Shown here: positions 8,657 through 16,063 of the stretch, piece after piece | How positions within the stretch are numbered: position 1 is the stretch's first letter | Layout of the letters: each line of letters starts with the position of its first letter | The notes under the pieces: model-generated | Database searches by the model: none | Seen by the model: only the letters and a program-made list of their open reading frames with translations | What the model was told of the DNA's origin: nothing | Assembly (NCBI RefSeq): GCF_021233055.1 | Contig: NZ_CP089545.1 | Span: 72,744-136,743, forward strand | Direction: 5' to 3' | Source: Spirosoma oryzicola | GTDB lineage: Bacteria; Bacteroidota; Bacteroidia; Cytophagales; Spirosomataceae | Length of the DNA stretch: 64,000 bases | Made by a program: the position numbers and the translations under genes

Positions 8657-9339
8657 TGAAACTATTATTGATCGACGACGAAGAAAAGTTAGTACTACAC
8701 CTGCAAAAAGGGCTTAGACAGGCTGGGTATTCGGTCGATATTGCCCTGTCGGCGGCCGCTGGTCTCGAACTGGCAGCGGTAGGTGGCTACGAACTGATTC
8801 TACTGGATCTGATGCTACCGGGCACAACGGGTTTTGATGTGCTGCGCACCCTGCGGGCGTTTGGCATCGACGCGCCCGTGATGATCCTGAGCGCCCTCAA
8901 TCAGTCCAAACACGTAGTCGAAGGACTGGATTTAGGTGCTGTCGATTACCTGCGCAAACCCTTCGAGCTAGACGAACTGCTCGCCCGGATTCGTACGGTG
9001 CAACGAAGTCAGACGGGAAGTCGATTGGCCGTGTGGCGAGTAGGCGATTTGACTATGGACCTGGCAAGTCGTCAGGTGAGTCGGGGAGGAAAGTCGATTA
9101 CGCTAACTCCCCGCGAATACCAGTTGTTAGAACAGCTCATGCGCCAGGCCGGGCGGGTTCTTTCCAAAGCGCAGCTAACCGAAAAAGTCTGGGAATCGGA
9201 TTTCGACCGGGGCAGCAATGTTGTTGAAGTGCATGTCCACCAACTTCGTAAAAAGATTGACCGGGGATTTGCAACACCACTGCTCGAAACGGTGGTGGGC
9301 GTCGGATACCGGCTAAAAGGTTCGCTTGACGTAAAGTAA
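8656..9339 (+). CDS. OmpR/PhoB-family response regulator
   Basis: A 227-residue regulator. The receiver domain (1-115) has the acidic pair D7-D8, the phosphoacceptor D51 in LLDLMLP, and the conserved K101 in LRKPF. The C-terminal winged helix (about 128-222) carries TPREYQLLEQL and VVEVHVHQLRKKI, typical of OmpR-type DNA-binding domains. Its start overlaps the stop of the secreted protein gene by one base and its stop is 24 bases before the histidine kinase, so the three form one operon. The kinase downstream is the obvious phosphodonor. The regulon is unknown; autoregulation is common for this family. Confidence 0.95.
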   Translation: MKLLLIDDEEKLVLHLQKGLRQAGYSVDIALSAAAGLELAAVGGYELILLDLMLPGTTGFDVLRTLRAFGIDAPVMILSALNQSKHVVEGLDLGAVDYLRKPFELDELLARIRTVQRSQTGSRLAVWRVGDLTMDLASRQVSRGGKSITLTPREYQLLEQLMRQAGRVLSKAQLTEKVWESDFDRGSNVVEVHVHQLRKKIDRGFATPLLETVVGVGYRLKGSLDVK

Positions 9340-9363
9340 TCTGCCTGCCTCAACGCCACACGT

Positions 9364-10692
9364 ATGTCATTTTTGCGTCCCGCCCGCAGCATTCGCCTGA
9401 AAATTGGTTTGGTATTTGGCGCTACCTTTTTTTTGGGGTTCGCCGGAGCGGCTATGTATGTTTTTAATCAGGTGCGACAGGTACTGATCCAACAGGATAA
9501 TCGTACCCTGATCGACCGGGCCAGTCGATTGGCCGAACGCACATCCGTTTATCCCCTGGTTATTCCGTTGCCGGAGCGGGGTGAAGTGTTATCGCTGGAC
9601 TACACGGCCAACAATGTCAAAAAGAAGCTATATCGGTCGCCTTCCTTTCCGGAATCCGCTTCGGTTTCCGGCAGGGATTCAATCGTTCAACGCGATACGT
9701 TCCGGCTGGCGCGGGTGGTCCGCATGGCCGATGATGATTATGGCAACCTATCCGTCGTTGTCGGGCGAAGCAGTAATCCGCTGAATCATCAGCTGGGCCA
9801 GATTGGCTGGTTATTAGCTATTACCCTGTTCATGAGCATGAGCTTATCCATACTGGGAGCCTGGTGGCTAAGTGGTTGGCTGCTACGCCCGTTGCGGGCC
9901 ATCATCGACTCGGCACGATCGGTCAATCAGGCGGAACATGTCACGCCTATTCCGACACCCAACTCAGGAGACGAGTTTCAGGAACTGGCCAATACCATGA
10001 ACGACATGTTGGCCCGAATCCGTCAGGCGGTCGATACACAACACAACTTCTTTGCGGCTGCTTCGCACGAGCTACGGACACCACTCAGTATTCTGCGCAC
10101 CGAAATCGAAGTGGCCCAGCGCGAAGCGATCAATGACCGGGAGCGGCATTTTCTATCCAGCCAACTCACCGAGCTACGCCGGTTAAGCCGATTGGTCGAT
10201 GATTTGCTGGCGATGAGTCAGCTGCGTGCGGGTACGCTGCAACTTCGCCCCGAACGTATTGAGCTGGATGATTTAACCTTGTACCTGACCGAGCGATACC
10301 ACCACGCAATCAATAAGCGGAACCTGTACCTAGCTATTCAACTGGATGAATCCAGCGCATCACTTACCATTGTGGCCGACCAGGATAAACTGACGAACGT
10401 ACTGCTGAATTTGCTCGACAACGCGGTTAAATACGCCCGACCCAACACGCAGCTTGACCTGAGTATTGTGGCGCAAAACGATCAAATTGTCTGGTCATTG
10501 AGCAACCAGACAAACGTTCCGATTCCCGATCCCGACCGATTGACCCGAGAATTTTATCAGGCGGATGTTCGCCACGACGGCTACGGGCTAGGACTTTGGA
10601 TCAGTCATCAAATTGTCCGACTCATGGGCAGCTCCCTTACGGTATCCGCAACGAATGAGACATTCCGGGCCGAAGTCCGCTTTAGCGCATAA
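9364..10692 (+). CDS. Sensor histidine kinase (HAMP, HisKA, HATPase)
   Basis: A 442-residue membrane kinase. Two helices (about 12-32 and 142-168) flank a periplasmic sensing region of about 110 residues. A HAMP domain follows, then the HisKA segment with the phosphoacceptor H235 in ASHELRTPLS, and an ATPase domain with the N box (NLLDNAVKYA) and a G-box region (GYGLGLWI). The usual DxGxG box is changed: the region reads SLSNQTNVPIPDPDRL, so the first G box looks degraded. It is the partner of the OmpR-type regulator 24 bases upstream. Its signal is unknown; the coupled secreted protein is a candidate. Confidence 0.94.
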   Translation: MSFLRPARSIRLKIGLVFGATFFLGFAGAAMYVFNQVRQVLIQQDNRTLIDRASRLAERTSVYPLVIPLPERGEVLSLDYTANNVKKKLYRSPSFPESASVSGRDSIVQRDTFRLARVVRMADDDYGNLSVVVGRSSNPLNHQLGQIGWLLAITLFMSMSLSILGAWWLSGWLLRPLRAIIDSARSVNQAEHVTPIPTPNSGDEFQELANTMNDMLARIRQAVDTQHNFFAAASHELRTPLSILRTEIEVAQREAINDRERHFLSSQLTELRRLSRLVDDLLAMSQLRAGTLQLRPERIELDDLTLYLTERYHHAINKRNLYLAIQLDESSASLTIVADQDKLTNVLLNLLDNAVKYARPNTQLDLSIVAQNDQIVWSLSNQTNVPIPDPDRLTREFYQADVRHDGYGLGLWISHQIVRLMGSSLTVSATNETFRAEVRFSA

Positions 10693-10849
10693 CCGGCAAC
10701 GTTTGCGCCCCAACAGATTCGTTTTTTGCCAGAAGCGTACTATTGAGACCATTATTCCTCCGAATAACCTGATTTTATGGGTGATATCAGTAAATTTTAC
10801 AATTTGCGTTCAATTCAACCGATGCCTAATCCAGATTATTAAAAAGCCT

Positions 10850-11302
10850 ATGAAACAACTATTCGCTACAAACCCGGCTAGCATAACGCCTTTAATTGCC
10901 CGACTGGCTTTGGGAATCGTCGTATTTCCACACGGAGCTCAAAAGTTGCTAGGCTGGTTTGGCGGTTCCGGATTCGAGGGAACAATGGGTTTTTTGACGG
11001 GCTCGGCGGGGCTTCCCTGGATTGTGGGCCTTCTGGTGATTCTAATCGAATTTTTTGGGCCCCTGATGCTTTTTCTCGGAGCGGCCACCCGCGTAGCTGC
11101 TCTCGGAATCCTGGGTAACTTCATCGGTATTGTCTTAACTGCTCATTCGTCTACGGGTTTCTTTATGAACTGGGGCGCTGAGGCCAATAAAGAAGAAGGA
11201 ATCGAATACTTTATTCTGCTGTTTGGCCTGGCCCTGATCGTACTAATAGCCGGAGGAGGTAAGGCGAGTGTAGATGCCGAACTAGCCAAAAACAGATACT
11301 AG
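10850..11302 (+). CDS. DoxX-family membrane protein
   Basis: The frame is open far upstream, but the ATG at 10850 is the right start because it begins exactly where DoxX proteins begin and avoids overlap with the kinase gene. The 150-residue product has four membrane helices with family motifs: RLALGIVVFPHGAQKLLGWFG near the N-terminus, a GxxE-type helix (VILIEFFGPLMLFLG), and GIEYFILLFGLALIVL near the end. DoxX/YphA-type proteins are small inner-membrane proteins linked to redox stress or quinone-dependent processes; the exact reaction is unclear. It stands alone, followed by a hairpin at 11397-11427. Confidence 0.88.
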   Translation: MKQLFATNPASITPLIARLALGIVVFPHGAQKLLGWFGGSGFEGTMGFLTGSAGLPWIVGLLVILIEFFGPLMLFLGAATRVAALGILGNFIGIVLTAHSSTGFFMNWGAEANKEEGIEYFILLFGLALIVLIAGGGKASVDAELAKNRY

Positions 11303-11396
11303 GAAACTTCTTTTCCTGCGCCTGTATAGCTGTTGGTCAATGACAGCAACTTCAACCGTCTGTGTCTCGCGCCAATGCACGTTGTCTATAAACGGG

Positions 11397-11427
11397 CTGG
11401 GGCCAATCTTACGTAGATTGGCCCCAG
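11397..11427. terminator. Hairpin between convergent genes
   Basis: A perfect 13-base-pair stem (CTGGGGCCAATCT and its complement) around a five-base loop. It lies between the end of the DoxX gene and the end of the PepSY-like gene on the other strand, so it can serve both directions. There is no long T run after it. Confidence 0.7.
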
Positions 11428-11455
11428 TAATTCTATTAGCTCTGTGTAACAGTGT

Positions 11456-12583
11456 TTACCGTCTTGCTTCGGCCTTCAATAATTCGCCCGACGACGAGAA
11501 CTTCAGTTTGTACAACTGTTGTCCAACGGCCAGGTCGACTTTGTACTCGCCGGTGGTTCCTGTAGGTGGGGTATGCAAATCGGCCGCCAGGAATGTATAA
11601 CCACTGAAATTAGCCTGCAAATAGGACGTTATGGCCGACGGTAAGCTGGCCGCATCCAGAATAAGCTGGCGATCAGCGGCTGCCGGTGGTGTCGGAGCAC
11701 CCGCCGGGCCAGCTGGTTTAGGTCCGGCTACAGCAGTTGTAGACCCAGGACCAGCTACGGCAGTCGTTGAGCCTGGTCCAGTAGGGCCACCCGGTCCCGC
11801 CGGAGCAACCTGCGCTCCTGAGGTATCAAAATGCAACACGACGGGTTGGCCATTGTTGAACAGTTTAACGTCATAGGTGGTCGTTCCATCATGCACGTGC
11901 TGCTCAGCCCATCCGTACTTATAGTTCGAATAGGTGCTGTTCAACGTCGTCTTGATAGCGTCCGACAGATTGTCCCGCGAGATGTAGGTAACCGAGTGCG
12001 CAGTCTCTAAATTGCTTGGGGCTCCATGCGCATCGCGGAAGGTACCTGTACCGTCAAAATGCACATCAATCCGCTGATTGTTTGACAGGATCTGCACCCG
12101 GTATTCCTGCGCGGCTCCATTGATTTGCATCGATTCCGCGACGACAAGCTGATAACCGGCATAGGTCTGATTCAGGTAGTTACTAACCGAAGCGGGTAGC
12201 TGGGCCGCCGTCAGGCGCGTAATGATTTCTCCCCGTGGACCAGCGGGCCGGGTGGTTAGCGCTCCGTTCGTGTCGAAGAAATAATCGACGGGTACCCCAT
12301 TTTGCAGCACCGTTACTTTCGTTCCCCAATAGGTTGTTGTGCCGGGCTGTCTCATTTTTTCGACGCGAATCAGCGTGTAGCCCGATACGTTCTGATCGAG
12401 ATAGCTTTTTACCGCCGTCGGGAGTGTCGAGGCAGGTAGGGCTACTAAACCCGTTGACACACGGGCACCAAAAAGCGTACTGGTTTCTGTCGACTGGGTT
12501 AGATCGGGTGCCAATGCCGTTTTACTGCAACTCGCGTTGAGCAGCAGAACCAGCAAGGCAACGGATAAAAGGCTTCGTTTCAT
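11456..12583 (-). CDS. Lipoprotein with four PepSY-like repeats and a Gly/Pro linker
   Basis: A 375-residue exported protein; the N-terminus is a signal peptide ending LNASC, so probably a lipoprotein anchored at C19. It holds four copies of an approximately 75-residue unit of the PepSY-like (BLIP-related) kind, each starting with LPxxVxxYLxxxYxGYxL and ending in a beta strand with FD.G. Between the third and fourth unit is a low-complexity linker (about 255-300) rich in Gly, Pro, Ala and Thr, with a perfectly repeated GPGSTTAVA unit. PepSY-like proteins in Bacteroidota are periplasmic or surface exposed with unclear function; inhibition of proteases has been suggested for the wider fold. It is a single-gene unit. 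Confidence 0.82.
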   Translation of the reverse strand: MKRSLLSVALLVLLLNASCSKTALAPDLTQSTETSTLFGARVSTGLVALPASTLPTAVKSYLDQNVSGYTLIRVEKMRQPGTTTYWGTKVTVLQNGVPVDYFFDTNGALTTRPAGPRGEIITRLTAAQLPASVSNYLNQTYAGYQLVVAESMQINGAAQEYRVQILSNNQRIDVHFDGTGTFRDAHGAPSNLETAHSVTYISRDNLSDAIKTTLNSTYSNYKYGWAEQHVHDGTTTYDVKLFNNGQPVVLHFDTSGAQVAPAGPGGPTGPGSTTAVAGPGSTTAVAGPKPAGPAGAPTPPAAADRQLILDAASLPSAITSYLQANFSGYTFLAADLHTPPTGTTGEYKVDLAVGQQLYKLKFSSSGELLKAEARR

Positions 12584-12954
12584 TGGTTTTCTTTACGTTG
12601 TTTGACCAAAGTTGCCTTAGTCAGATGAAGATTTGCTTAAGATAAAATTAATTCCAGGGCGATACGCGGGTTCAGAGATCGCTTGGCAAACAGCTGTTGC
12701 TGACGTACTCGCTTCTCCCGTAAAAGATGCTTAGGGAAAGCCAATTTTGCCCGCGTCAGGCGCGAAGACAGGACGTAAATGAACCTTTCCAGATGCGCCT
12801 TAAACCAAAGAGAAAAATGCCATCAGCAGGCTGTGGTGTTAGGTTCTCAGACCTGACACCACAATGAACCCTCATTCCGGTTAGGTAAATCCTCATTTCA
12901 GTTATTCCATCCGTTTGCCGGTTGGCAACCTTTGCCAAAACAAAAAACACGGGT
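12584..12954. other. Intergenic stretch between divergent genes
   Basis: About 370 bases separating the start of the PepSY-like gene from the NmrA-like gene. The only structure I see is the palindrome at 12832-12863. Promoters for both genes must lie here but no TAnnTTTG element stands out. Confidence 0.5.
12832..12863. repeat. TCAGGTT-family palindrome, copy 2
   Basis: Near-perfect palindrome with arms TGTGGTGTTAGGT and ACCTGACACCACA around TCTCAG. Same family as 56084-56119 and, more loosely, 7635-7652. Here it lies upstream of a gene start rather than between convergent gene ends, so a pure terminator role does not explain it. Confidence 0.75.
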
Positions 12955-13866
12955 ATGAATATCGTAATCACGGGGTCGATTGGTACCATCGGTAAACCCT
13001 TGACCAAGGAACTGGTCGAGAAAGGCCATTCCGTAACCGTTATCTCTAGCAAAGGCGAGCGAAAACCGGCCATCCAGGCACTAGGCGCAAAAGCAGCCAT
13101 CGGTTCATTTCAGGACGCTCATTTCCTGACCCAAACCTTCAATGGCGCGGATGTCGTGTATCTCATGGAAGCCTGGGAGGGCGTGGGCAGCATCTTTGAC
13201 AAGAACGTTGATTTTGTGGCCGCATTCGAACGGATCGGTACCAACTACAAAGAAGCGGTCGAGCAATCGGGTGTCAAACGAGTTGTGCATCTGAGTAGCA
13301 TAGGTGCCCACACGGGCCAGGGAACAGGCAGTCTTTCTTTGCATAACAAGGTCGAAACCATACTTCGACAACTGCCGGATGATGTGGGTATCAAATTCAT
13401 GAGACCTGTCGGCTTTTACACCAATCTTTATCGCTACCTCAATTCCATTAAAACGCAGCATACCATTCTTCAAAGCTACGGGGGAGATCAAAAGGAACCC
13501 TGGGTTTCACCGCTGGATATTGCTACAACCATTGCCCAAGAGATGGAAAAACCGTTTGTGGGCAGAACTGTGCATTACCTGGCAAGTGATGAAGTTTCGC
13601 CCAATGAAATAGCGCAGCTTCTGGGCGAAGCGATTGAGTTGCCGGATCTGACGTGGACCGTTGTTCCGGATGAGCAAATGCTGAATGGGCTATTATCCGC
13701 CGGTATGAACCCCTGGATCGCCAATGGCTTTGTCGAAATGCAAGCTGCGCAACGGAGCGGGAGCTTGTACGACGATTTTTACCGACACAAACCCGTTTTG
13801 GGCAAAACCAAACTGAGCCAGTTCGCTCAGGAATTTGCCCAGGTTTATCACAATCAACCGAAATAG
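12955..13866 (+). CDS. NmrA-like NAD(P)-binding protein
   Basis: The ATG at 12955 is chosen because it opens straight into the Rossmann motif (ITGSIGTIGKPL); a TTG 33 bases earlier is in frame but unlikely. The 303-residue product has the atypical short-chain dehydrogenase fold of NmrA/YtfG-type proteins: a TGxxGxxG-like dinucleotide loop at residues 6-12, a GAKAAIGSFQD strand, VVHLSSIGAH, and a C-terminal substrate region. Such proteins either reduce quinones or sense NAD(P) state. It is 2 bases from the next SDR gene and upstream of an AraC regulator; a paralog (57083-57982) also precedes a paralogous AraC gene. Confidence 0.9.
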   Translation: MNIVITGSIGTIGKPLTKELVEKGHSVTVISSKGERKPAIQALGAKAAIGSFQDAHFLTQTFNGADVVYLMEAWEGVGSIFDKNVDFVAAFERIGTNYKEAVEQSGVKRVVHLSSIGAHTGQGTGSLSLHNKVETILRQLPDDVGIKFMRPVGFYTNLYRYLNSIKTQHTILQSYGGDQKEPWVSPLDIATTIAQEMEKPFVGRTVHYLASDEVSPNEIAQLLGEAIELPDLTWTVVPDEQMLNGLLSAGMNPWIANGFVEMQAAQRSGSLYDDFYRHKPVLGKTKLSQFAQEFAQVYHNQPK

Positions 13867-13868
13867 TC

Positions 13869-14606
13869 ATGAAACAGGTACTCATTACAGGAGCCAACAA
13901 AGGAATTGGTTTCGAAACAGCCCGCCAATTGCTGCAAAATGGCTATTACGTGTACATCGGTAGCCGTAGCCTGGAAAATGGTCAGGCCGCTGTCGAGAAG
14001 CTGAAGGCGGAGGGATTAACCCAAGTCGAAGCGGTACAACTGGACGTTACCAACTCCGAATCCGTACGGGCCGCCCGCGAGGAAATAGGTCGTAAAACCG
14101 ATGTGCTGGACGTACTGGTCAACAATGCCGGTATCAACGGAGGTATGCCTCAGTCGTCTCTGGAAGCCAGCGTTGACCAGTTCGAGCGGGTATTCAACAC
14201 GAATCTGTATGGAGTGGTGCGGGTCACGCAAGCCTTTATCGATTTGCTGAAAAAGTCTGTCCAACCCCGCATTGTCAACGTTTCGTCTAGCGGTAGTTCG
14301 CTTACCTTACAAAGTGACCCCACCTGGACCTATTATTCGCACAAAGCCGCGCTTTATCCTTCTTCGAAAGCGGCACTGAACATGTACACAATCGACCTGG
14401 CTTATCAGTTGAGAGACACCGCCTTTAAGGTCAATGCGGTATGCCCCGGTTTTGTGGCGACCGACTTTAACAATCACCGGGGTACCGGCACCGTTCAGGA
14501 AGGGGGCACTCGCATCGCTAAGTACGCCATGATCGGACAGGACGGACCAACCGGGAAATTCATTGCCGAGGAACACAATCCGCAGACCGGCGAAACTCCC
14601 TGGTAG
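13869..14606 (+). CDS. Short-chain dehydrogenase/reductase
   Basis: A classical SDR of 245 residues. It has the cofactor motif TGANKGIG (residues 6-13), NNAG at the end of strand four, an active-site serine in NVSSSGS, and YPSSK as the catalytic Tyr/Lys pair. The carbonyl reductase subtype is suggested by similarity to CBR1-like proteins (NKGIGFETARQL), so NADPH is the likely cofactor. It lies 2 bases after the NmrA-like gene and 32 bases before the AraC gene; the three likely form one operon for carbonyl or quinone detoxification, controlled by that regulator (inference). The substrate cannot be read from sequence. Confidence 0.92.
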   Translation: MKQVLITGANKGIGFETARQLLQNGYYVYIGSRSLENGQAAVEKLKAEGLTQVEAVQLDVTNSESVRAAREEIGRKTDVLDVLVNNAGINGGMPQSSLEASVDQFERVFNTNLYGVVRVTQAFIDLLKKSVQPRIVNVSSSGSSLTLQSDPTWTYYSHKAALYPSSKAALNMYTIDLAYQLRDTAFKVNAVCPGFVATDFNNHRGTGTVQEGGTRIAKYAMIGQDGPTGKFIAEEHNPQTGETPW

Positions 14607-14638
14607 CAAACTGCGTATAGAACCTATAACGTTACCCG

Positions 14639-15553
14639 ATGAAAAAGCCAGAAACCGTGTTGCAGAAGGTTGACTCATTGACCCATTTTCACCGGATGTT
14701 TGGGCTTCCAAAACCCAAACATCCGTTAGTCAGCTTTATCGATATTGAACAAATGAACTACGAGCCAGCCGTTTTACCCGGCTCTCTGGTACTGAACTTC
14801 TACAAAATCGCTTATAAAGCCACTCTTTGCGGCAAAGCCCGGTACGGACAAAATTACTACGATTTCAGTGAAGGCGGCCTGGTATTCACGGCACCGGGAC
14901 AGGTATTTGAAAGCCCCAGTGGCGAGCCTACTACGGGCTATATGGTACTGATTCACCCTGATTTTCTTTTGTCGTACGCAGTAGCCAAAAAGATCAAGCA
15001 GTACGGTTTCTTTTCTTACTCGGCCAACGAAGCGCTTCATGTATCGGATGAGGAAAAAACAACGATCATGCTGGTTTTCAAGATTATCGATGATGAACTA
15101 ACTAACCGGATCGATGATTTTAGCCAGGATGTCATTGTCTCGCAACTTGAGCTGCTGCTTACGTATAGCAACCGGTTCTACAAGCGACAATTCCTTACCC
15201 GCAAAGCCGTCAACAACGACCTGCTGCAAAAGCTGGACGATCTTTTAGACGATTATTACGCAAACGAAACCTCGTTGAAACAAGGTATTCCTACGGTCCA
15301 GTATCTTGCCGACCGGCTGCATCTATCGCCCAGCTACCTAAGCGACATGCTGCGCGTATCAACTGGTCAGAATGCCCAGCATCTCATCCACCACAAACTG
15401 GTCGAAAAAGCAAAAGAACTTTTGTCAACGTCGCAGCTGTCGGTTGCCGAGGTCGCTTACCAGTTGGGTTTTGAGCACCCTCAGTCGTTCAGTCGGTTGT
15501 TTAAATTGAAGACGGCTCTCTCCCCGGTGGCATTCAAACAGTCGTTCAATTAG
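14639..15553 (+). CDS. AraC-family transcriptional regulator
   Basis: A 304-residue regulator. The N-terminal 190 residues form a cupin-like effector part, and the C-terminal 95 residues hold two helix-turn-helix units: LADRLHLSPSYLSDML and VAEVAYQLGFEHPQSFSRLF, a textbook AraC signature. A close paralog lies at 56153-57070, and both sit after an NmrA-like gene in the same orientation. It probably controls the NmrA-SDR genes just upstream, 32 bases away. The effector is unknown. Confidence 0.93.
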   Translation: MKKPETVLQKVDSLTHFHRMFGLPKPKHPLVSFIDIEQMNYEPAVLPGSLVLNFYKIAYKATLCGKARYGQNYYDFSEGGLVFTAPGQVFESPSGEPTTGYMVLIHPDFLLSYAVAKKIKQYGFFSYSANEALHVSDEEKTTIMLVFKIIDDELTNRIDDFSQDVIVSQLELLLTYSNRFYKRQFLTRKAVNNDLLQKLDDLLDDYYANETSLKQGIPTVQYLADRLHLSPSYLSDMLRVSTGQNAQHLIHHKLVEKAKELLSTSQLSVAEVAYQLGFEHPQSFSRLFKLKTALSPVAFKQSFN

Positions 15554-15767
15554 GTCTTCGTATTCACCGATTCTCCTGGCCCTTTTCTACATTTTCTGAC
15601 GCACCGCGCTGGTCATGACCTTTTCGAACAGCAAATTACTTCCCGAAAGTAACCGACTACTTACCCCCGCCTGACCGATACTACCCCACCGCAGGACGCA
15701 TTAGTTTGCTTAAGTGACGGCAGGCTTACGGTCAATTCTTCTGGCACATCCAACGTTTCAGAACATA

Positions 15768-15820
15768 CCCGCTGGTTTGAGAGCTTTTAAAACAATAAGC
15801 CCCCAAACCAGCGGGTTTTA
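15768..15820 (+). terminator. Probable Rho-independent terminator
   Basis: A 12-base-pair stem (CCCGCTGGTTTG with its complement at 15804-15815) around a 24-base loop, followed by TTTTA. It is about 215 bases after the AraC gene, the only upstream gene on this strand. Confidence 0.55.
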
Positions 15821-15881
15821 TTCATTTCATTTTTCAAACACCCGTTTTTGTCGATTAAACAAGCCTTTTAAGGCTTCTACC

Positions 15882-15923
15882 ATGCATTTTGGCACATCGG
15901 TGATGCTTTTTGGCACGCGGGTG
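15882..15923 (+). promoter_or_regulatory. Tandem 21-base direct repeat, possible regulator site
   Basis: Two head-to-tail 21-base units, each with the core TTTTGGCAC preceded by ATGC, match at 17 of 21 positions. The spacing is two helical turns, typical for sites bound by dimers of LytTR regulators, although the core is not the known LytTR consensus. It lies about 140 bases before the TPR kinase gene. A GGCAC-rich stretch with similar words is upstream of the first curlin gene (19061-19101). Confidence 0.4.
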
Positions 15924-16063
15924 GGCCTTTTTTTTTGTCTCTTTAAGTCTCAAAACCTTGTACCCATTGACCGGCAGGCTACCGTACGGTAGCCGTCAAT
16001 TTTCTACTTGAGCGTTATCGCTATCGCCAAATTATTGTACTCAATTAGTCTAGTTAAACAACC

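Larger units (their letters stand above)
15554..16063. other. Intergenic stretch upstream of the TPR kinase
   Basis: About 510 bases with no credible gene. It contains a terminator-like hairpin (15768-15820), a small hairpin with arms AAGCCTT/AAGGCTT at 15861-15876, a tandem 21-base direct repeat at 15882-15923, and a run of eight or more T bases near 15928. Confidence 0.55.

Noticed and set aside
10613..10849. N-terminal extension of the DoxX frame
   Set aside because: It overlaps the kinase gene and has no DoxX homology; ATG 10850 fits the family start.
15887..15930. Possible sigma-54 promoter (TTGGCAC words)
   Set aside because: The GG element is present but no GC stands at the required 10-base distance in either copy.
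15714..15992. Open frame of 92 residues in the intergenic region
   Set aside because: It covers the terminator hairpin and the direct repeat, and has no ribosome site.
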